From: Pontibacillus litoralis JSM 072002
GTDB taxonomy: Bacteria; Bacillota; Bacilli; Bacillales; BH030062
Length of the DNA: 64,000 bases
Direction: 5' to 3'
Assembly (NCBI RefSeq): GCF_000775615.1
Contig: NZ_AVPG01000009.1
Coordinates: 48,261-112,260 of the forward strand
Shown: piece after piece, positions 44,191 to 52,960 of the stretch
How positions within the stretch are numbered: position 1 is the stretch's first letter
How the letters are laid out: each line of letters begins with the position of its first letter
Position numbers and translations under genes: made by a program
The notes under the pieces: generated by a model
Told to the model about the DNA's origin: nothing
The model's input: the letters and a program-made list of their open reading frames with translations, nothing else
Database searches by the model: none

Positions 44191-45594
44191 ATGGAGAATT
44201 GGATCTCAGCATTACAATTAAACATTTCAGAGACACAAATTTTAACAGAGGTAGCTGATCGATATAGTTATAGCTTCGATGCATCTTTCGGTGAGTATTT
44301 ACCAGAAGTAGTTGTTCAGGCGAAGAGCAAGGAAGATGTCATTCACGTCCTTAAAGTAGCTAATCAACATAACGTGCCTGTATATCCGAGAGGGCAAGGT
44401 ACGTGCTTAAGTGGAGGGCCTTTGCCTGTGCATGGTGGGATTGTATTGGATATGTCTAAATGGCCAGAGAAGATTGAAGTAAGCCCAGATGACTTAATTG
44501 TAACGGTTTCTCCGAGTGCAATCACCGCTAACATTAACAGTGCAGCAGAGGAGCACGGTCTAATGTATGCACCAGATCCAAGTAGTAGTAAAGTGTCTAC
44601 GATAGGCGGGAATTTAGCAGAAAACTCAGGTGGACCACGTGGATTAAAATATGGTGTAACGAAAGACTTTGTACTTGGTTTGGAGCTCATAACACCAGAA
44701 GGAGAAGTTATTCGAACAGGCGGAAGAACGATTAAAAACGTAACAGGTATGGATCTAACGAAATTAATCGTTGGATCAGAAGGAGCACTTGGTGTAATTA
44801 CAGAAGCTACATTGAAACTCATGCCGAAGCCTCCTGCCGTTCAAACTATCATGGCAGTTTTTGATGATGTGCGTACAGCAGGTAAAGCAATTTCCAAAAC
44901 GTTAACTTCGGGCATTTTACCTTCTAAGATGGAATTTATGGATCAAGCATGTATTCGTACTGTTGAAAACTTTAAACCTGCTGGCCTTCCAGTTGATGCC
45001 GAAGCAATCGTTATTATTGAGTTAGACGGTCATAAAGAAGCTTTAGCTATAGAGAAAGAACAAGTACAGAAAATCATGGAAGAGATTGGTGCAACAGATA
45101 CAATATTACCAAAAACGCAAGAAGAAGCGGACAAAATTTGGTATGCCAGAAAACAAGTTTCTCCAGCCATTGCAAAAATTAAGCCTACCATCGTATCAGA
45201 AGACGCAACCGTGCCACGAAGCAAAATTCCTGATATGATGGACCGTATTTTAGAAATTAAACAAAAGCATAATGTAGAGATTGTTGTATTCGGTCATGCA
45301 GGTGATGGAAATCTACACCCGAACGTATTATGTGATAAGCGTGATAAAGAGGAAATGAAACGAGTAGAATTGGCGGTAGAGGAAATGTTCCAAGCAGCTA
45401 TTGATCTTGGAGGAACGCTTTCAGGAGAACATGGCATAGGAACGATGAAATCCCCGTTCATGGAGCTAGAACTTGGGGAGGTAGGTTTAGACATGATGAA
45501 GCGAATTAAAGATGCTTGGGATCCAAACAACATTATGAATCCAGGCAAGATTTTCCCTGAAAAAGGACAGAAGCTGGTGTTAAGTGATGAGTAG
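44191..45594 (+). CDS. glcD: Glycolate oxidase FAD subunit
   Basis: A 467-residue FAD-linked oxidase of the GlcD/D-lactate dehydrogenase group. The PCMH FAD-binding segment (VYPRGQGTCLSGGPLPVHGG, STIGGNLAENSGGPRGLKYG) and the C-terminal VVFGHAGDGNLHPN are characteristic. It oxidises a 2-hydroxy acid, probably glycolate to glyoxylate. The ATG at 44191 is chosen because GAGGAGG (44178-44184) is six bases upstream; earlier ATGs lie in or against that site. No glcE gene is present, as in the B. subtilis ysf operon. Confidence 0.88.
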   Translation: MENWISALQLNISETQILTEVADRYSYSFDASFGEYLPEVVVQAKSKEDVIHVLKVANQHNVPVYPRGQGTCLSGGPLPVHGGIVLDMSKWPEKIEVSPDDLIVTVSPSAITANINSAAEEHGLMYAPDPSSSKVSTIGGNLAENSGGPRGLKYGVTKDFVLGLELITPEGEVIRTGGRTIKNVTGMDLTKLIVGSEGALGVITEATLKLMPKPPAVQTIMAVFDDVRTAGKAISKTLTSGILPSKMEFMDQACIRTVENFKPAGLPVDAEAIVIIELDGHKEALAIEKEQVQKIMEEIGATDTILPKTQEEADKIWYARKQVSPAIAKIKPTIVSEDATVPRSKIPDMMDRILEIKQKHNVEIVVFGHAGDGNLHPNVLCDKRDKEEMKRVELAVEEMFQAAIDLGGTLSGEHGIGTMKSPFMELELGEVGLDMMKRIKDAWDPNNIMNPGKIFPEKGQKLVLSDE

Positions 45595-46906
45595 TTTACA
45601 AGAATTACAGCAAAAAATCAACTATGAAAAAACAATAGATTGTGTGCAGTGTGGGTATTGTTTACCGGTATGTCCAACGTTTGAAACAATGGAGCGTGAA
45701 ACCCATTCACCACGCGGACGCATCAACTTGGTCAAAATGGTAGCAGAAGGAAAAGCAGACATTGACGTATTAGAAGACCCGATAGAGAAATGCTTAGGAT
45801 GCATGGCTTGTACTACTGTTTGTCCGAGTAACGTGCAATACGGACAAATTTTAGAGGGGGCTAAAGACGTCGTTGAACAAAATAAACAGAAATCGAAACC
45901 ACAAAAAGGCGTAGAAAATTTCTTATTCGATTCTTTCTTCCCCTCGAAAGGGTGGATGGATACACTAGGAAACGCTACATGGCTGTATCAAAAGAGTGGC
46001 GTACAGAAAGTAGCAAGAAAGCTTAACTTAACGAAAATTGCTCCATTAAATATGGAACATTTTGAGAAGGTGATTCCTGATTTACCATCACCTAAGGAAA
46101 GAAAGAAACGTGCTAATCGCTACATTAGTAAGCGCCCTGCAACTGCGAAAATAGCGTTCTTTACCGGTTGTGTTATGGATAGCATGTTCTTTGAAACGAA
46201 CAAAAATACAATCCATTTACTTGTGAAAAGTGGAGCAGAAGTTATTTTACCAAAACAACAAACGTGCTGTGGTGCTTTACATGCACACTCAGGAAAAGTC
46301 GATGAATCAATTGAGCTAGCGAAAGCAAATATAAAAGCATTTGAAGAAGAGCAAGTCGACTATATTATTAACAACGCGGGCGGCTGTGGAGCAAGATTGA
46401 TCGAATACCACCACCTATTTGAAGAAGGTAGTGAATGGCATGAACGTGCGAAAAAATTCGTGACAAAGGTAAAAGATATTACACAAATATTAGTAGAACT
46501 TGATCAAATTGAGTATACGAAACCCGTTCATAAAACTGTGACCTATCAGCCATCTTGTCATATGACTAACGTTCAAGGAGTTATCGAACCACCAAAGCAG
46601 TTGTTGAACAAGATTCCAGGTTTAACATTAAAGGAATTAAAGCGACCAGAATTTTGCTGTGGATCAGCAGGAACATACAACATGCTACAATACGATGAAT
46701 CTATGAAAATACTAGACATGAAAATGGAAGACGTCTGCTCAACAAAAGCATCAGACGTTGTCACAACCAACCCAGGCTGTTTACTACAAATGAAGCTAGG
46801 AATTGAACGTGAAGGTACAACCGGTGAAATGGAAGCCGTTCACATTGTCGACCTACTAGCCCAAGCAGGACCAGTCGGGAAATGGGAAAAAGAGACAAGG
46901 GGTTAA
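45587..46906 (+). CDS. glcF: Glycolate oxidase iron-sulfur subunit
   Basis: A 439-residue protein with two 4Fe-4S ferredoxin clusters near the N-terminus (CVQCGYCLPVCP and CLGCMACTTVCP) and two cysteine-rich CCG domains (CCGALHAHSG, CGSAGTYN). It passes electrons from GlcD to the membrane quinone pool. The start overlaps the glcD stop, indicating translational coupling. The stop codon lies in the loop of the following terminator. Confidence 0.88.
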   Translation: MSSLQELQQKINYEKTIDCVQCGYCLPVCPTFETMERETHSPRGRINLVKMVAEGKADIDVLEDPIEKCLGCMACTTVCPSNVQYGQILEGAKDVVEQNKQKSKPQKGVENFLFDSFFPSKGWMDTLGNATWLYQKSGVQKVARKLNLTKIAPLNMEHFEKVIPDLPSPKERKKRANRYISKRPATAKIAFFTGCVMDSMFFETNKNTIHLLVKSGAEVILPKQQTCCGALHAHSGKVDESIELAKANIKAFEEEQVDYIINNAGGCGARLIEYHHLFEEGSEWHERAKKFVTKVKDITQILVELDQIEYTKPVHKTVTYQPSCHMTNVQGVIEPPKQLLNKIPGLTLKELKRPEFCCGSAGTYNMLQYDESMKILDMKMEDVCSTKASDVVTTNPGCLLQMKLGIEREGTTGEMEAVHIVDLLAQAGPVGKWEKETRG

Positions 46907-46923
46907 TCCCTTGTCTCTTTTTC
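46888..46923 (+). terminator. Terminator of the glc operon
   Basis: AAAAGAGACAAGGG (46888-46901) pairs perfectly with CCCTTGTCTCTTTT (46908-46921); the 6-nt loop contains the glcF stop codon. Confidence 0.92.
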
Positions 46924-46937
46924 TGCGGAGCAGAGAA

Positions 46938-47638
46938 TTCGCTCGCGTACGGAATAAAGTCGCTCGCGTGCGGAGGAAATTCGCTCGCGTACGGAGGAAT
47001 TCGCTCGCGTGCGGAGTAAAGTCGCTCGTGTACGGAGGAATTCGCTCGTGTACGGAGGAAGTCGCTCGTATACGTAGTAAAGTCGCTCGTATACGTAGTA
47101 AAGTCGCTCGCGTACGGAGGAATTCGCTCGCGTACGGAGGAATTCGCTCGCGTACGTAGTAAAGTCGCTCGCGTACGGAAGGAATTCGCTCGCGTGCGGA
47201 GGACAGTCGCTCGTGTACGGAGGAATTCGCTCGCGTGCGGAGTAAAGTCGCTCGTATACGTAGTAAAGTCGCTCGCGTACGGAGGAATTCGCTCGCGTAC
47301 GGAGGAATTCGCTCGCGTACGTAGTAAAGTCGCTCGCGTACGGAAGGAATTCGCTCGCGTGCGGAGGACAGTCGCTCGTGTACGGAGGAATTCGCTCGCG
47401 TGCGGAGTAAAGTCGCTCGTATACGTAGTAAAGTCGCTCGCGTACGGAGGAATTCGCTCGCGTACGGAGGAATTCGCTCGCGTACGGAGTAAAGTCGCTC
47501 GCGTACGGAGTAAAGTCGCTCTCGTACGTAGTAAAGTCGCTCGTGTACGGAAGGAATTCGCTCGCGTGCGGAGGAATTCGCTCTCGTACGTAGTAAAGTC
47601 GCTCGTGTACGGAAGGAATTCGCTCTCGTGCGGAGGAA
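46938..47638. repeat. Tandem array 2: 34 units of 20/21 bp with a 165-bp higher-order repeat
   Basis: Thirty-four contiguous units (13 of 20 bp, 21 of 21 bp; 701 bp in all) follow the pattern (T/G)TCGCTCGCGTACGGAGGAA, or with GTAGTAAA at the end; a degenerate unit follows to 47654. Eight-unit blocks repeat exactly: 47103-47267 equals 47268-47432, and the 246 bases 47076-47321 recur at 47241-47486. Units have no spacers, so it is not CRISPR. Long open frames on both strands arise from the stop-free unit and are not called as genes. The array lies between the glcF terminator and the cls terminator. Confidence 0.97.
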
Positions 47639-47675
47639 TTCGCTCATGCCCGCGAAAAAAAGAGTTCCGTTCATC

Positions 47676-47710
47676 AAAAAAAGGTTCACACAAAAGAGGT
47701 GGTGAACCTT
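47676..47710 (-). terminator. Terminator of cls
   Basis: GGTTCAC (47683-47689) pairs with GTGAACC (47702-47708); on minus it is followed by seven T residues. Confidence 0.82.
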
Positions 47711-47722
47711 TTTATTGATATT

Positions 47723-49153
47723 TTATAAAATAGGAGATAACAAACGGGAAATGGATTCTTTTAATTTGATTAACGTTGATCGGTTTTTATACACTTCTTT
47801 TGTTATTTCTTGACAATCTTCTAAGTCTTGCTCAAATACTTGGTGCAATGATTGCGCAACCTCGTGATCATATACAATCGCATTTACTTCAAAATTCAAT
47901 TTGAAACTTCTCACATCAATGTTAGCCGTGCCAACAGAAGCGACTTTTCCATCCACGACGAGTGTTTTTGCATGCAGGAAACCATTCTCATACGTGTAGC
48001 TGCGGACACCGGAGTCGATAAGTTGACCGATGTGTGAGTAGGTGGCCCAATAAACAAAAGGATGATCTGGCTTATTTGGAATCATGATGCGGACATCGAC
48101 ACCGCTTAAGGAAGCAATGTTTATCGCATCCATTAAGCTGTCGTCTGGAATGAAATAAGGCGTTTGAATATAAATGCTTTCTTTTGCGGATAATATTAAT
48201 TTAATATAAGCATTTTTAATTTGTTGCCATTCTGAATCGGGTCCACTCGTAATAATTTGCATACCAGAATTTCCGTGTGGATCCATCTCAGGAAAGTACT
48301 TAGGAGAAGGTTGTAATTTATTGCGTGATGCATGGTTCCAGTCCAAATAAAAACGTGTTTCTAATGCGTATACCGAGCTCCCGTGAACTTTGAAATGTGT
48401 ATCTCTCCAGTAACCGAATTTATGATCTAATCCGAGGTATTCGTCACCAATATTAAATCCTCCAACAAAGCCAATCTCTCCATCAATGACAACGATTTTC
48501 CGGTGATTACGATAGTTTAATCGTAAATTGATATAGGGTATCCGTGAAGGAAAAAACGCTGCCACATGTCCACCGGCATCAATCAATGGCTTTAGCGTTG
48601 AACGTCTTAACCCTCGCGACCCCATTTCATCATAGAGGAAGCGCACTTCGACACCTTCATGAGCTTTACGAGTTAATGCTTCAATCAACCTTTTACCAGT
48701 AGCATCATTTTGTACAATATAATATTGAATATGAATAAAATAATTGGCTTCTTCAATGGATTGGATTAAATCATCCATTTTTTCATGCCCATCAATAAAT
48801 AGTTCAACCTCATTATCTAATGTAAGAATCGATTCATTATTGACAAGGTTCATATACATAAGATCCTGGTATTCAAATTCTGTCTCTTTATGTAATTGCA
48901 GCATTTCTGTTTGTTTTTTCTTTAACGCTTTAAAGAAGTTTTCCGCTTCAGATGATAACTGAAATATTTTTCTTCTGCTTAGGTTTTGGCCGAATAACAA
49001 GTATAGAATAAATCCGAATATAGGGATAAAGAAGAGAACCATCAACCAAGCCCAAGTAGTACTAGCTTGTTTACGTTCAAGAAAGATAATAGCGATTCCC
49101 ATTAAAATGTTAATGATAAGTCCTAGTATAGCAAGTATAGCGAAAATATCCAT
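47723..49153 (-). CDS. cls: Cardiolipin synthase
   Basis: A 476-residue protein with two N-terminal membrane helices and two phospholipase-D HKD motifs (HRKIVVIDG with H-x-K-x4-D; HAKTLVVDG). It condenses two phosphatidylglycerols to cardiolipin and glycerol at the inner membrane. Length is typical of Bacillus ClsA/YwnE-type enzymes. AGGAGG precedes the ATG. It is probably monocistronic. Confidence 0.92.
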   Translation of the reverse strand: MDIFAILAILGLIINILMGIAIIFLERKQASTTWAWLMVLFFIPIFGFILYLLFGQNLSRRKIFQLSSEAENFFKALKKKQTEMLQLHKETEFEYQDLMYMNLVNNESILTLDNEVELFIDGHEKMDDLIQSIEEANYFIHIQYYIVQNDATGKRLIEALTRKAHEGVEVRFLYDEMGSRGLRRSTLKPLIDAGGHVAAFFPSRIPYINLRLNYRNHRKIVVIDGEIGFVGGFNIGDEYLGLDHKFGYWRDTHFKVHGSSVYALETRFYLDWNHASRNKLQPSPKYFPEMDPHGNSGMQIITSGPDSEWQQIKNAYIKLILSAKESIYIQTPYFIPDDSLMDAINIASLSGVDVRIMIPNKPDHPFVYWATYSHIGQLIDSGVRSYTYENGFLHAKTLVVDGKVASVGTANIDVRSFKLNFEVNAIVYDHEVAQSLHQVFEQDLEDCQEITKEVYKNRSTLIKLKESISRLLSPIL

Positions 49154-49259
49154 AAGAACCTCCTTTTAAAAGAATAACCATTGTAATCATAGCCCATTTT
49201 ATTGTAAAAGTGAATAGGTTACATAGTTTACTTTACCCTATTAAGGAAGGCTTAAGCAC

Positions 49260-49300
49260 AAAAAATAAGCCCTTTCCTAGAGAGAAAAGGAGAAAGGGCG
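49260..49300 (-). terminator. Terminator of the DUF5668-like gene
   Basis: GCCCTTTC (49269-49276) pairs with GAAAGGGC (49292-49299); on minus a T-rich tail follows. Confidence 0.75.
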
Positions 49301-49308
49301 TTCGTTTA

Positions 49309-49800
49309 TTATTGTTTATGTTGCTTTTTTCCAAAAATGAAATAAATACCGACAGCGATTAGAGCGATTGGCCAAAGTTCTAGTAAAATTGCCAAGAAAG
49401 CTTGCGCATAAAAGAGCGCAGCAACAATCGTTAAAACGCTAATCGGAACCCAAAGTCCTTTATTGCGTCCACCAAAATACCATAATTCAAATAATCCAAA
49501 AGCAGGGGCTAGAATGATGGTAGGCCACGTATAGGTTGTGTATTGATAGTTTGTTAATATATCAATATAGAAATAAATGCTAAGTATAAGCAAAATGCCA
49601 CCTGGAACGAGTAAACCTGCATTTTCTGGTCGTTTCCCGGTTAGGAAAAATGCTATATGAAAGCCAAGTGACGTAAGAAGTAATGTGATTGGCCAAGAGA
49701 TAAAACCGTAATGAATAAATCCGAAGTTTTCTAATAAAAGTATAGAGCCAATGACAATAAAGAGTATGCCTAAAATACTATTTTGAAGTTTCTGTTTCAA
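49309..49800 (-). CDS. Small membrane protein, LiaI/LiaF-type transmembrane repeats
   Basis: A 163-residue protein with about six membrane helices in pairs (LGILFIVIGSILLLENFGFI at the start, LLELWPIALIAVGIYFIFG at the end). The GxxxIxxGxxLLLxNxG and WPxxLIxxG motifs match the LiaI-LiaF-like/DUF5668 group linked to envelope stress. No sensor kinase is adjacent. Function unknown. Confidence 0.68.
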   Translation of the reverse strand: MKQKLQNSILGILFIVIGSILLLENFGFIHYGFISWPITLLLTSLGFHIAFFLTGKRPENAGLLVPGGILLILSIYFYIDILTNYQYTTYTWPTIILAPAFGLFELWYFGGRNKGLWVPISVLTIVAALFYAQAFLAILLELWPIALIAVGIYFIFGKKQHKQ

Positions 49801-49885
49801 GATGAGTAACCCCCCTACTATTGTAATAAATGCCTCTACGTTTATAATATGCGTATTTTAGGTGTGTGGCAACTATATTATAGGG

Positions 49886-50404
49886 TTATTTCGTATAACG
49901 GTTCGCATAACTAGAAGCGGCGTAAGCGTCTGGTTTAATTTTCACTTCAATTCCCATTTGGCGGGTGCGTTGCGTCATTTCGGTTATTAAATGGCGTGTA
50001 ATCCCTTTGTGGCCTATATCCAAATGAATTTCAAACGTGAATGAAGCACCTTTTTCCTCGAAAGGTTGGATAATACATGCTAATTCTTCTAAATAGTCTG
50101 GTGTAAAGTAAAAGGCAATTTCTTGACTTAGCCATGTTTCTGTTGAAATTTTTTCCCGAAGACTTTGCACAGGACGACGAACGGTGTGATTACGTAAACA
50201 GCCCCAAGCCCCTTTGCCAATGCGATGAATATGAATTGCTGTAATGAAGCGCGTGTATACACGATGTACGTGGGAATCCGTTCCTATCGACAGCCGATAT
50301 GAAGCGGCAGGATCCTGTTGCACAAACGTCCGAATCTGATTGCGCACGTCTTCCATCGTCATATGATGCTCACTCTGGTTATAAAAAGAAGGATTCTCAA
50401 TCAT
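49886..50404 (-). CDS. YkuK-like ribonuclease H-fold protein (DUF458)
   Basis: A 172-residue protein with the DUF458/YkuK pattern: YRLSIGTDSHVHRVYTRFIT near residue 40 (Asp of an RNase H-like site) and FEIHLDIGHKG with IKPDAYAASSYANRYTK at the C-terminus. Relatives occur across endospore formers. Nuclease activity is a structural inference, not established for this family to my knowledge. Confidence 0.78.
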   Translation of the reverse strand: MIENPSFYNQSEHHMTMEDVRNQIRTFVQQDPAASYRLSIGTDSHVHRVYTRFITAIHIHRIGKGAWGCLRNHTVRRPVQSLREKISTETWLSQEIAFYFTPDYLEELACIIQPFEEKGASFTFEIHLDIGHKGITRHLITEMTQRTRQMGIEVKIKPDAYAASSYANRYTK

Positions 50405-50558
50405 CTATTCGCCTCCATTGTTCATAAAGTGGTGTTCAACTCATGTTAACTTATTTACGAGAAGTGCTGATGCTTGACGATAGAAAAAAACTGTACTTAT
50501 AATAAATACGTTACAACTCATAAAAGTTATGACAATATAGAGGAAAAAGGGTGATTTC

Positions 50559-51245
50559 ATGGCTTCAAAACAACAAAAAGGAAGCAATGCATGGATTTAT
50601 TGGATGATTGCCGTTGTCGTCGCTGGAGCAATCATTATGGTTGTGTTAGATAACAAAATGTCCGGAAATGATACAAATACGGAGGAAGCAGTGACAATTG
50701 ATTACGAAAATCAACCATATATAGGGGATGAGGAAGCACCAGTAAGCATTATAGAATTTGGTGACTACTTATGTCCAGCATGTAAAAATTTCAACGAAGG
50801 TGCAATTCCTGAGATCCAACAAGAACTAATCGATTCAGGCCAAGCAAAATTATATTTCATGCATTTCCCAGTAATAAATAACGATTCAACGAAATCAGCA
50901 ACATTTGCAGAAGTTGTCTACCAAGAACTGGGCAATGAAACGTTTTGGGAGTTTCATGATGAGCTGTATAGTCGCCAGCCTAATCATGACGAACTAGAAC
51001 AAACTCCTTATACAGATGAATTTTTACAAGATACATTAACTACTGTTGTTGACGATCAAGAAAAAGTAGAACAAGTCATGACAGCGTATGAAGAATCATC
51101 AGATGAAATTATTGCAAGCGACATACAACTTGCGAAAGACTTAAGCGTCATGTCCACACCAACAATGGTCGTAAACGGAAAAGTATTTAAAGGCGAATCC
51201 TTTGAAGATTTAAAACAAATGGTAGAAGAAGCCGCTAACGAATAA
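50559..51245 (+). CDS. BdbD-like DsbA-family thiol-disulfide oxidoreductase
   Basis: A 228-residue membrane-anchored protein. A single N-terminal helix (WIYWMIAVVVAGAIIMVVL) is followed by a thioredoxin-fold DsbA domain with active site CPAC (DYLCPACKNF) and the cis-Pro loop STPTMVVNGK. It should form or shuffle disulfides outside the membrane. AAAAAGGGTG precedes the ATG weakly. No BdbC partner is adjacent, so its redox partner is elsewhere. Confidence 0.85.
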   Translation: MASKQQKGSNAWIYWMIAVVVAGAIIMVVLDNKMSGNDTNTEEAVTIDYENQPYIGDEEAPVSIIEFGDYLCPACKNFNEGAIPEIQQELIDSGQAKLYFMHFPVINNDSTKSATFAEVVYQELGNETFWEFHDELYSRQPNHDELEQTPYTDEFLQDTLTTVVDDQEKVEQVMTAYEESSDEIIASDIQLAKDLSVMSTPTMVVNGKVFKGESFEDLKQMVEEAANE

Positions 51246-51314
51246 TTTATAATATGGATCCGTTGGTATTGATGCGCGGAATTCGAGATTTTGTAATTTA
51301 ATACTGAAAATAGC

Positions 51315-51354
51315 AAAGAAAGCAGGCTGTTCAAAGAACGAGCCTGTTTTCTTT
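51315..51354 (-). terminator. Terminator at the end of the ilv-leu operon
   Basis: A stem of about 12 bp with one G-T pair (51317-51328 with 51341-51352), including CAGGCT/AGCCTG, overlaps the ilvA stop. On minus it is followed by CTTTGC, so the T-tail is weak. Confidence 0.6.
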
Positions 51355-52306
51355 ATGCGTATTGAATGATTTTTGGTTGCTCCTTTAATTGTTGAATCAT
51401 TGGGAGTTTGGACACGTCCATGTTGCCGCCGCTAATGACAATACCGATGTTGTGTGTGTTTATGTGCCGGTGATGAGCCAAAAGTCCAGCCAAGGCTGTT
51501 GCGCCTGCACCTTCAACAAGGCTTTTGTGACGTTCGAGCATATACAACATGGCGTTCGCGATATCGGTTTCGGTTACCGTAATGATTGTATCCACATAGC
51601 GTTGGATGTAAGGGAACGTTGCGATGCCTGGTTGCTTTACAGCGATGCCATCTGCAATGGTGTCAACTTGCTGTAATGATTTTTGGTTGATTCCATAAAA
51701 ACGGTTGTAGGTTGCACTTGCTCGTTCTGCTTGTACGCCAATGATTTGGATGCTTGGTTTTCGCCATTTTGCTGCAAAGGCGATGCCACTAATAAGTCCG
51801 CCGCCTCCAATTGGTACGAGAATGGTTTGTAAATTGGGGTTTTGTTCAAGCATTTCGATTGCTATTGTCCCCTGACCAGCCATGACGTCAATATCATCAA
51901 ATGGGTGGATAAACATTTTGTTAGTCGTGGCTTGTTCTGCTCGAGCTGCTTCGTATGCTTCTTGAAAAGATCCTCCCGTTTTTACAATAGTAGCACCGTA
52001 TGCTTTGGTGGCGGAAACCTTTGCTTCTGGTGTTCGTTCTGGCATGTAAATGGTTGCTGCGCCGCCACGTTTAGCTGCAGCAAGAGCAACACCTTGAGCA
52101 TGGTTACCAGCAGAAGCGGTAATAACACCATTTTGTAATTGCTGTTTAGTTAATTGTGATATTTTATAGCTAGCGCCTCGTATTTTAAAGGCTCCAGTTT
52201 TTTGTTGGTTTTCCATCTTAAAGTAGACGCTTTTCCTCGTTTGTTCATTGATAAATGTTGATGTTGTTAGTGGTGTTTCATGTATCACCGATTGTAAGTG
52301 ATCCAC
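51353..52306 (-). CDS. ilvA: Threonine ammonia-lyase, short form
   Basis: A PLP enzyme (fold type II) deaminating threonine to 2-oxobutanoate for isoleucine. The PLP lysine is in KTGAFKIRGA, with SAGNHAQGVA and GGGGLISG. At 317 residues it lacks the C-terminal ACT-like regulatory domain of biosynthetic IlvA, so isoleucine feedback is probably absent. GTG 52306 is the first canonical start, but it has poor ribosome-site support and would omit the KITDAV segment expected before DHLQSVIHETPL. An in-frame ATT at 52345, nine bases after TAGGAG, may be the true start. It ends the operon. Confidence 0.85.
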   Translation of the reverse strand: MDHLQSVIHETPLTTSTFINEQTRKSVYFKMENQQKTGAFKIRGASYKISQLTKQQLQNGVITASAGNHAQGVALAAAKRGGAATIYMPERTPEAKVSATKAYGATIVKTGGSFQEAYEAARAEQATTNKMFIHPFDDIDVMAGQGTIAIEMLEQNPNLQTILVPIGGGGLISGIAFAAKWRKPSIQIIGVQAERASATYNRFYGINQKSLQQVDTIADGIAVKQPGIATFPYIQRYVDTIITVTETDIANAMLYMLERHKSLVEGAGATALAGLLAHHRHINTHNIGIVISGGNMDVSKLPMIQQLKEQPKIIQYA

Positions 52307-52349
52307 GGCATCTGTAATTTTCGTTCCAGTTAAGCAATTCCCAATGTCT

Positions 52350-52940
52350 TCACACTCCTAGCGTTTGGTTTTCATAACTTGTTATTTTGTCTTCATATGT
52401 TAATGTAACGGCAATCTCGTCCCAGCCGTTCATGAGCATTTGCTTATGATAGTCGTTTACTTCAAAGGAAATGCGCCAATCATCATCGTCATATAGTCGT
52501 TGGGTAGCTAAGTCCACGTGTAATTGGTACGTCGTTTGCTCTGCTTGCTGCATGATGTGTTCTACTTGTTCTGCTGGCAATTGAATAGGTAGAATGCCGT
52601 TTTTTACACAATTATTGTAAAAAATATCAGCAAAGCTTGAGGCAATGATAACTTTAAATCCGTAATCTTCGATAGCCCACGGTGCATGTTCTCGTGAAGA
52701 ACCACAGCCGAAGTTATCACCGGCTACTAAGATAGATGCCCCTATATATTTATCGTTGTGTAAGTTAAAGGAATCTTTCTTGCTACCATCTTGATGAAAA
52801 CGCCAGTTGTAAAATAGAAATTGCCCGAATCCTTTGCGCTCGATTCGTTTGAGAAATTGTTTCGGTATAATTTGGTCTGTATCAACGTTCGTTCGATTAA
52901 GTGGATAGACTTTGCCTGTATGGTGTCGAATCGCTTCCAT
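52350..52940 (-). CDS. leuD: 3-isopropylmalate dehydratase small subunit
   Basis: A 196-residue swivel-domain subunit pairing with LeuC. RTNVDTDQIIPKQFLKRIER near the N-terminus and the substrate loop GCGSSREHAPWAI are typical of bacterial LeuD. It isomerises 2- to 3-isopropylmalate with LeuC. It lies 20 bp after leuC. Confidence 0.94.
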   Translation of the reverse strand: MEAIRHHTGKVYPLNRTNVDTDQIIPKQFLKRIERKGFGQFLFYNWRFHQDGSKKDSFNLHNDKYIGASILVAGDNFGCGSSREHAPWAIEDYGFKVIIASSFADIFYNNCVKNGILPIQLPAEQVEHIMQQAEQTTYQLHVDLATQRLYDDDDWRISFEVNDYHKQMLMNGWDEIAVTLTYEDKITSYENQTLGV

Positions 52941-52960
52941 ATGAATAAAACCTCCTTTGA

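Noticed and set aside
46938..47638. CRISPR array
   Set aside because: Units are contiguous with no unique spacers, and no cas genes are present.
46761..47718. Frames of 170-310 codons through array 2, one overlapping glcF
   Set aside because: Two frames on minus and two on plus are equally open; this follows from the stop-free unit. No independent coding signal is seen.
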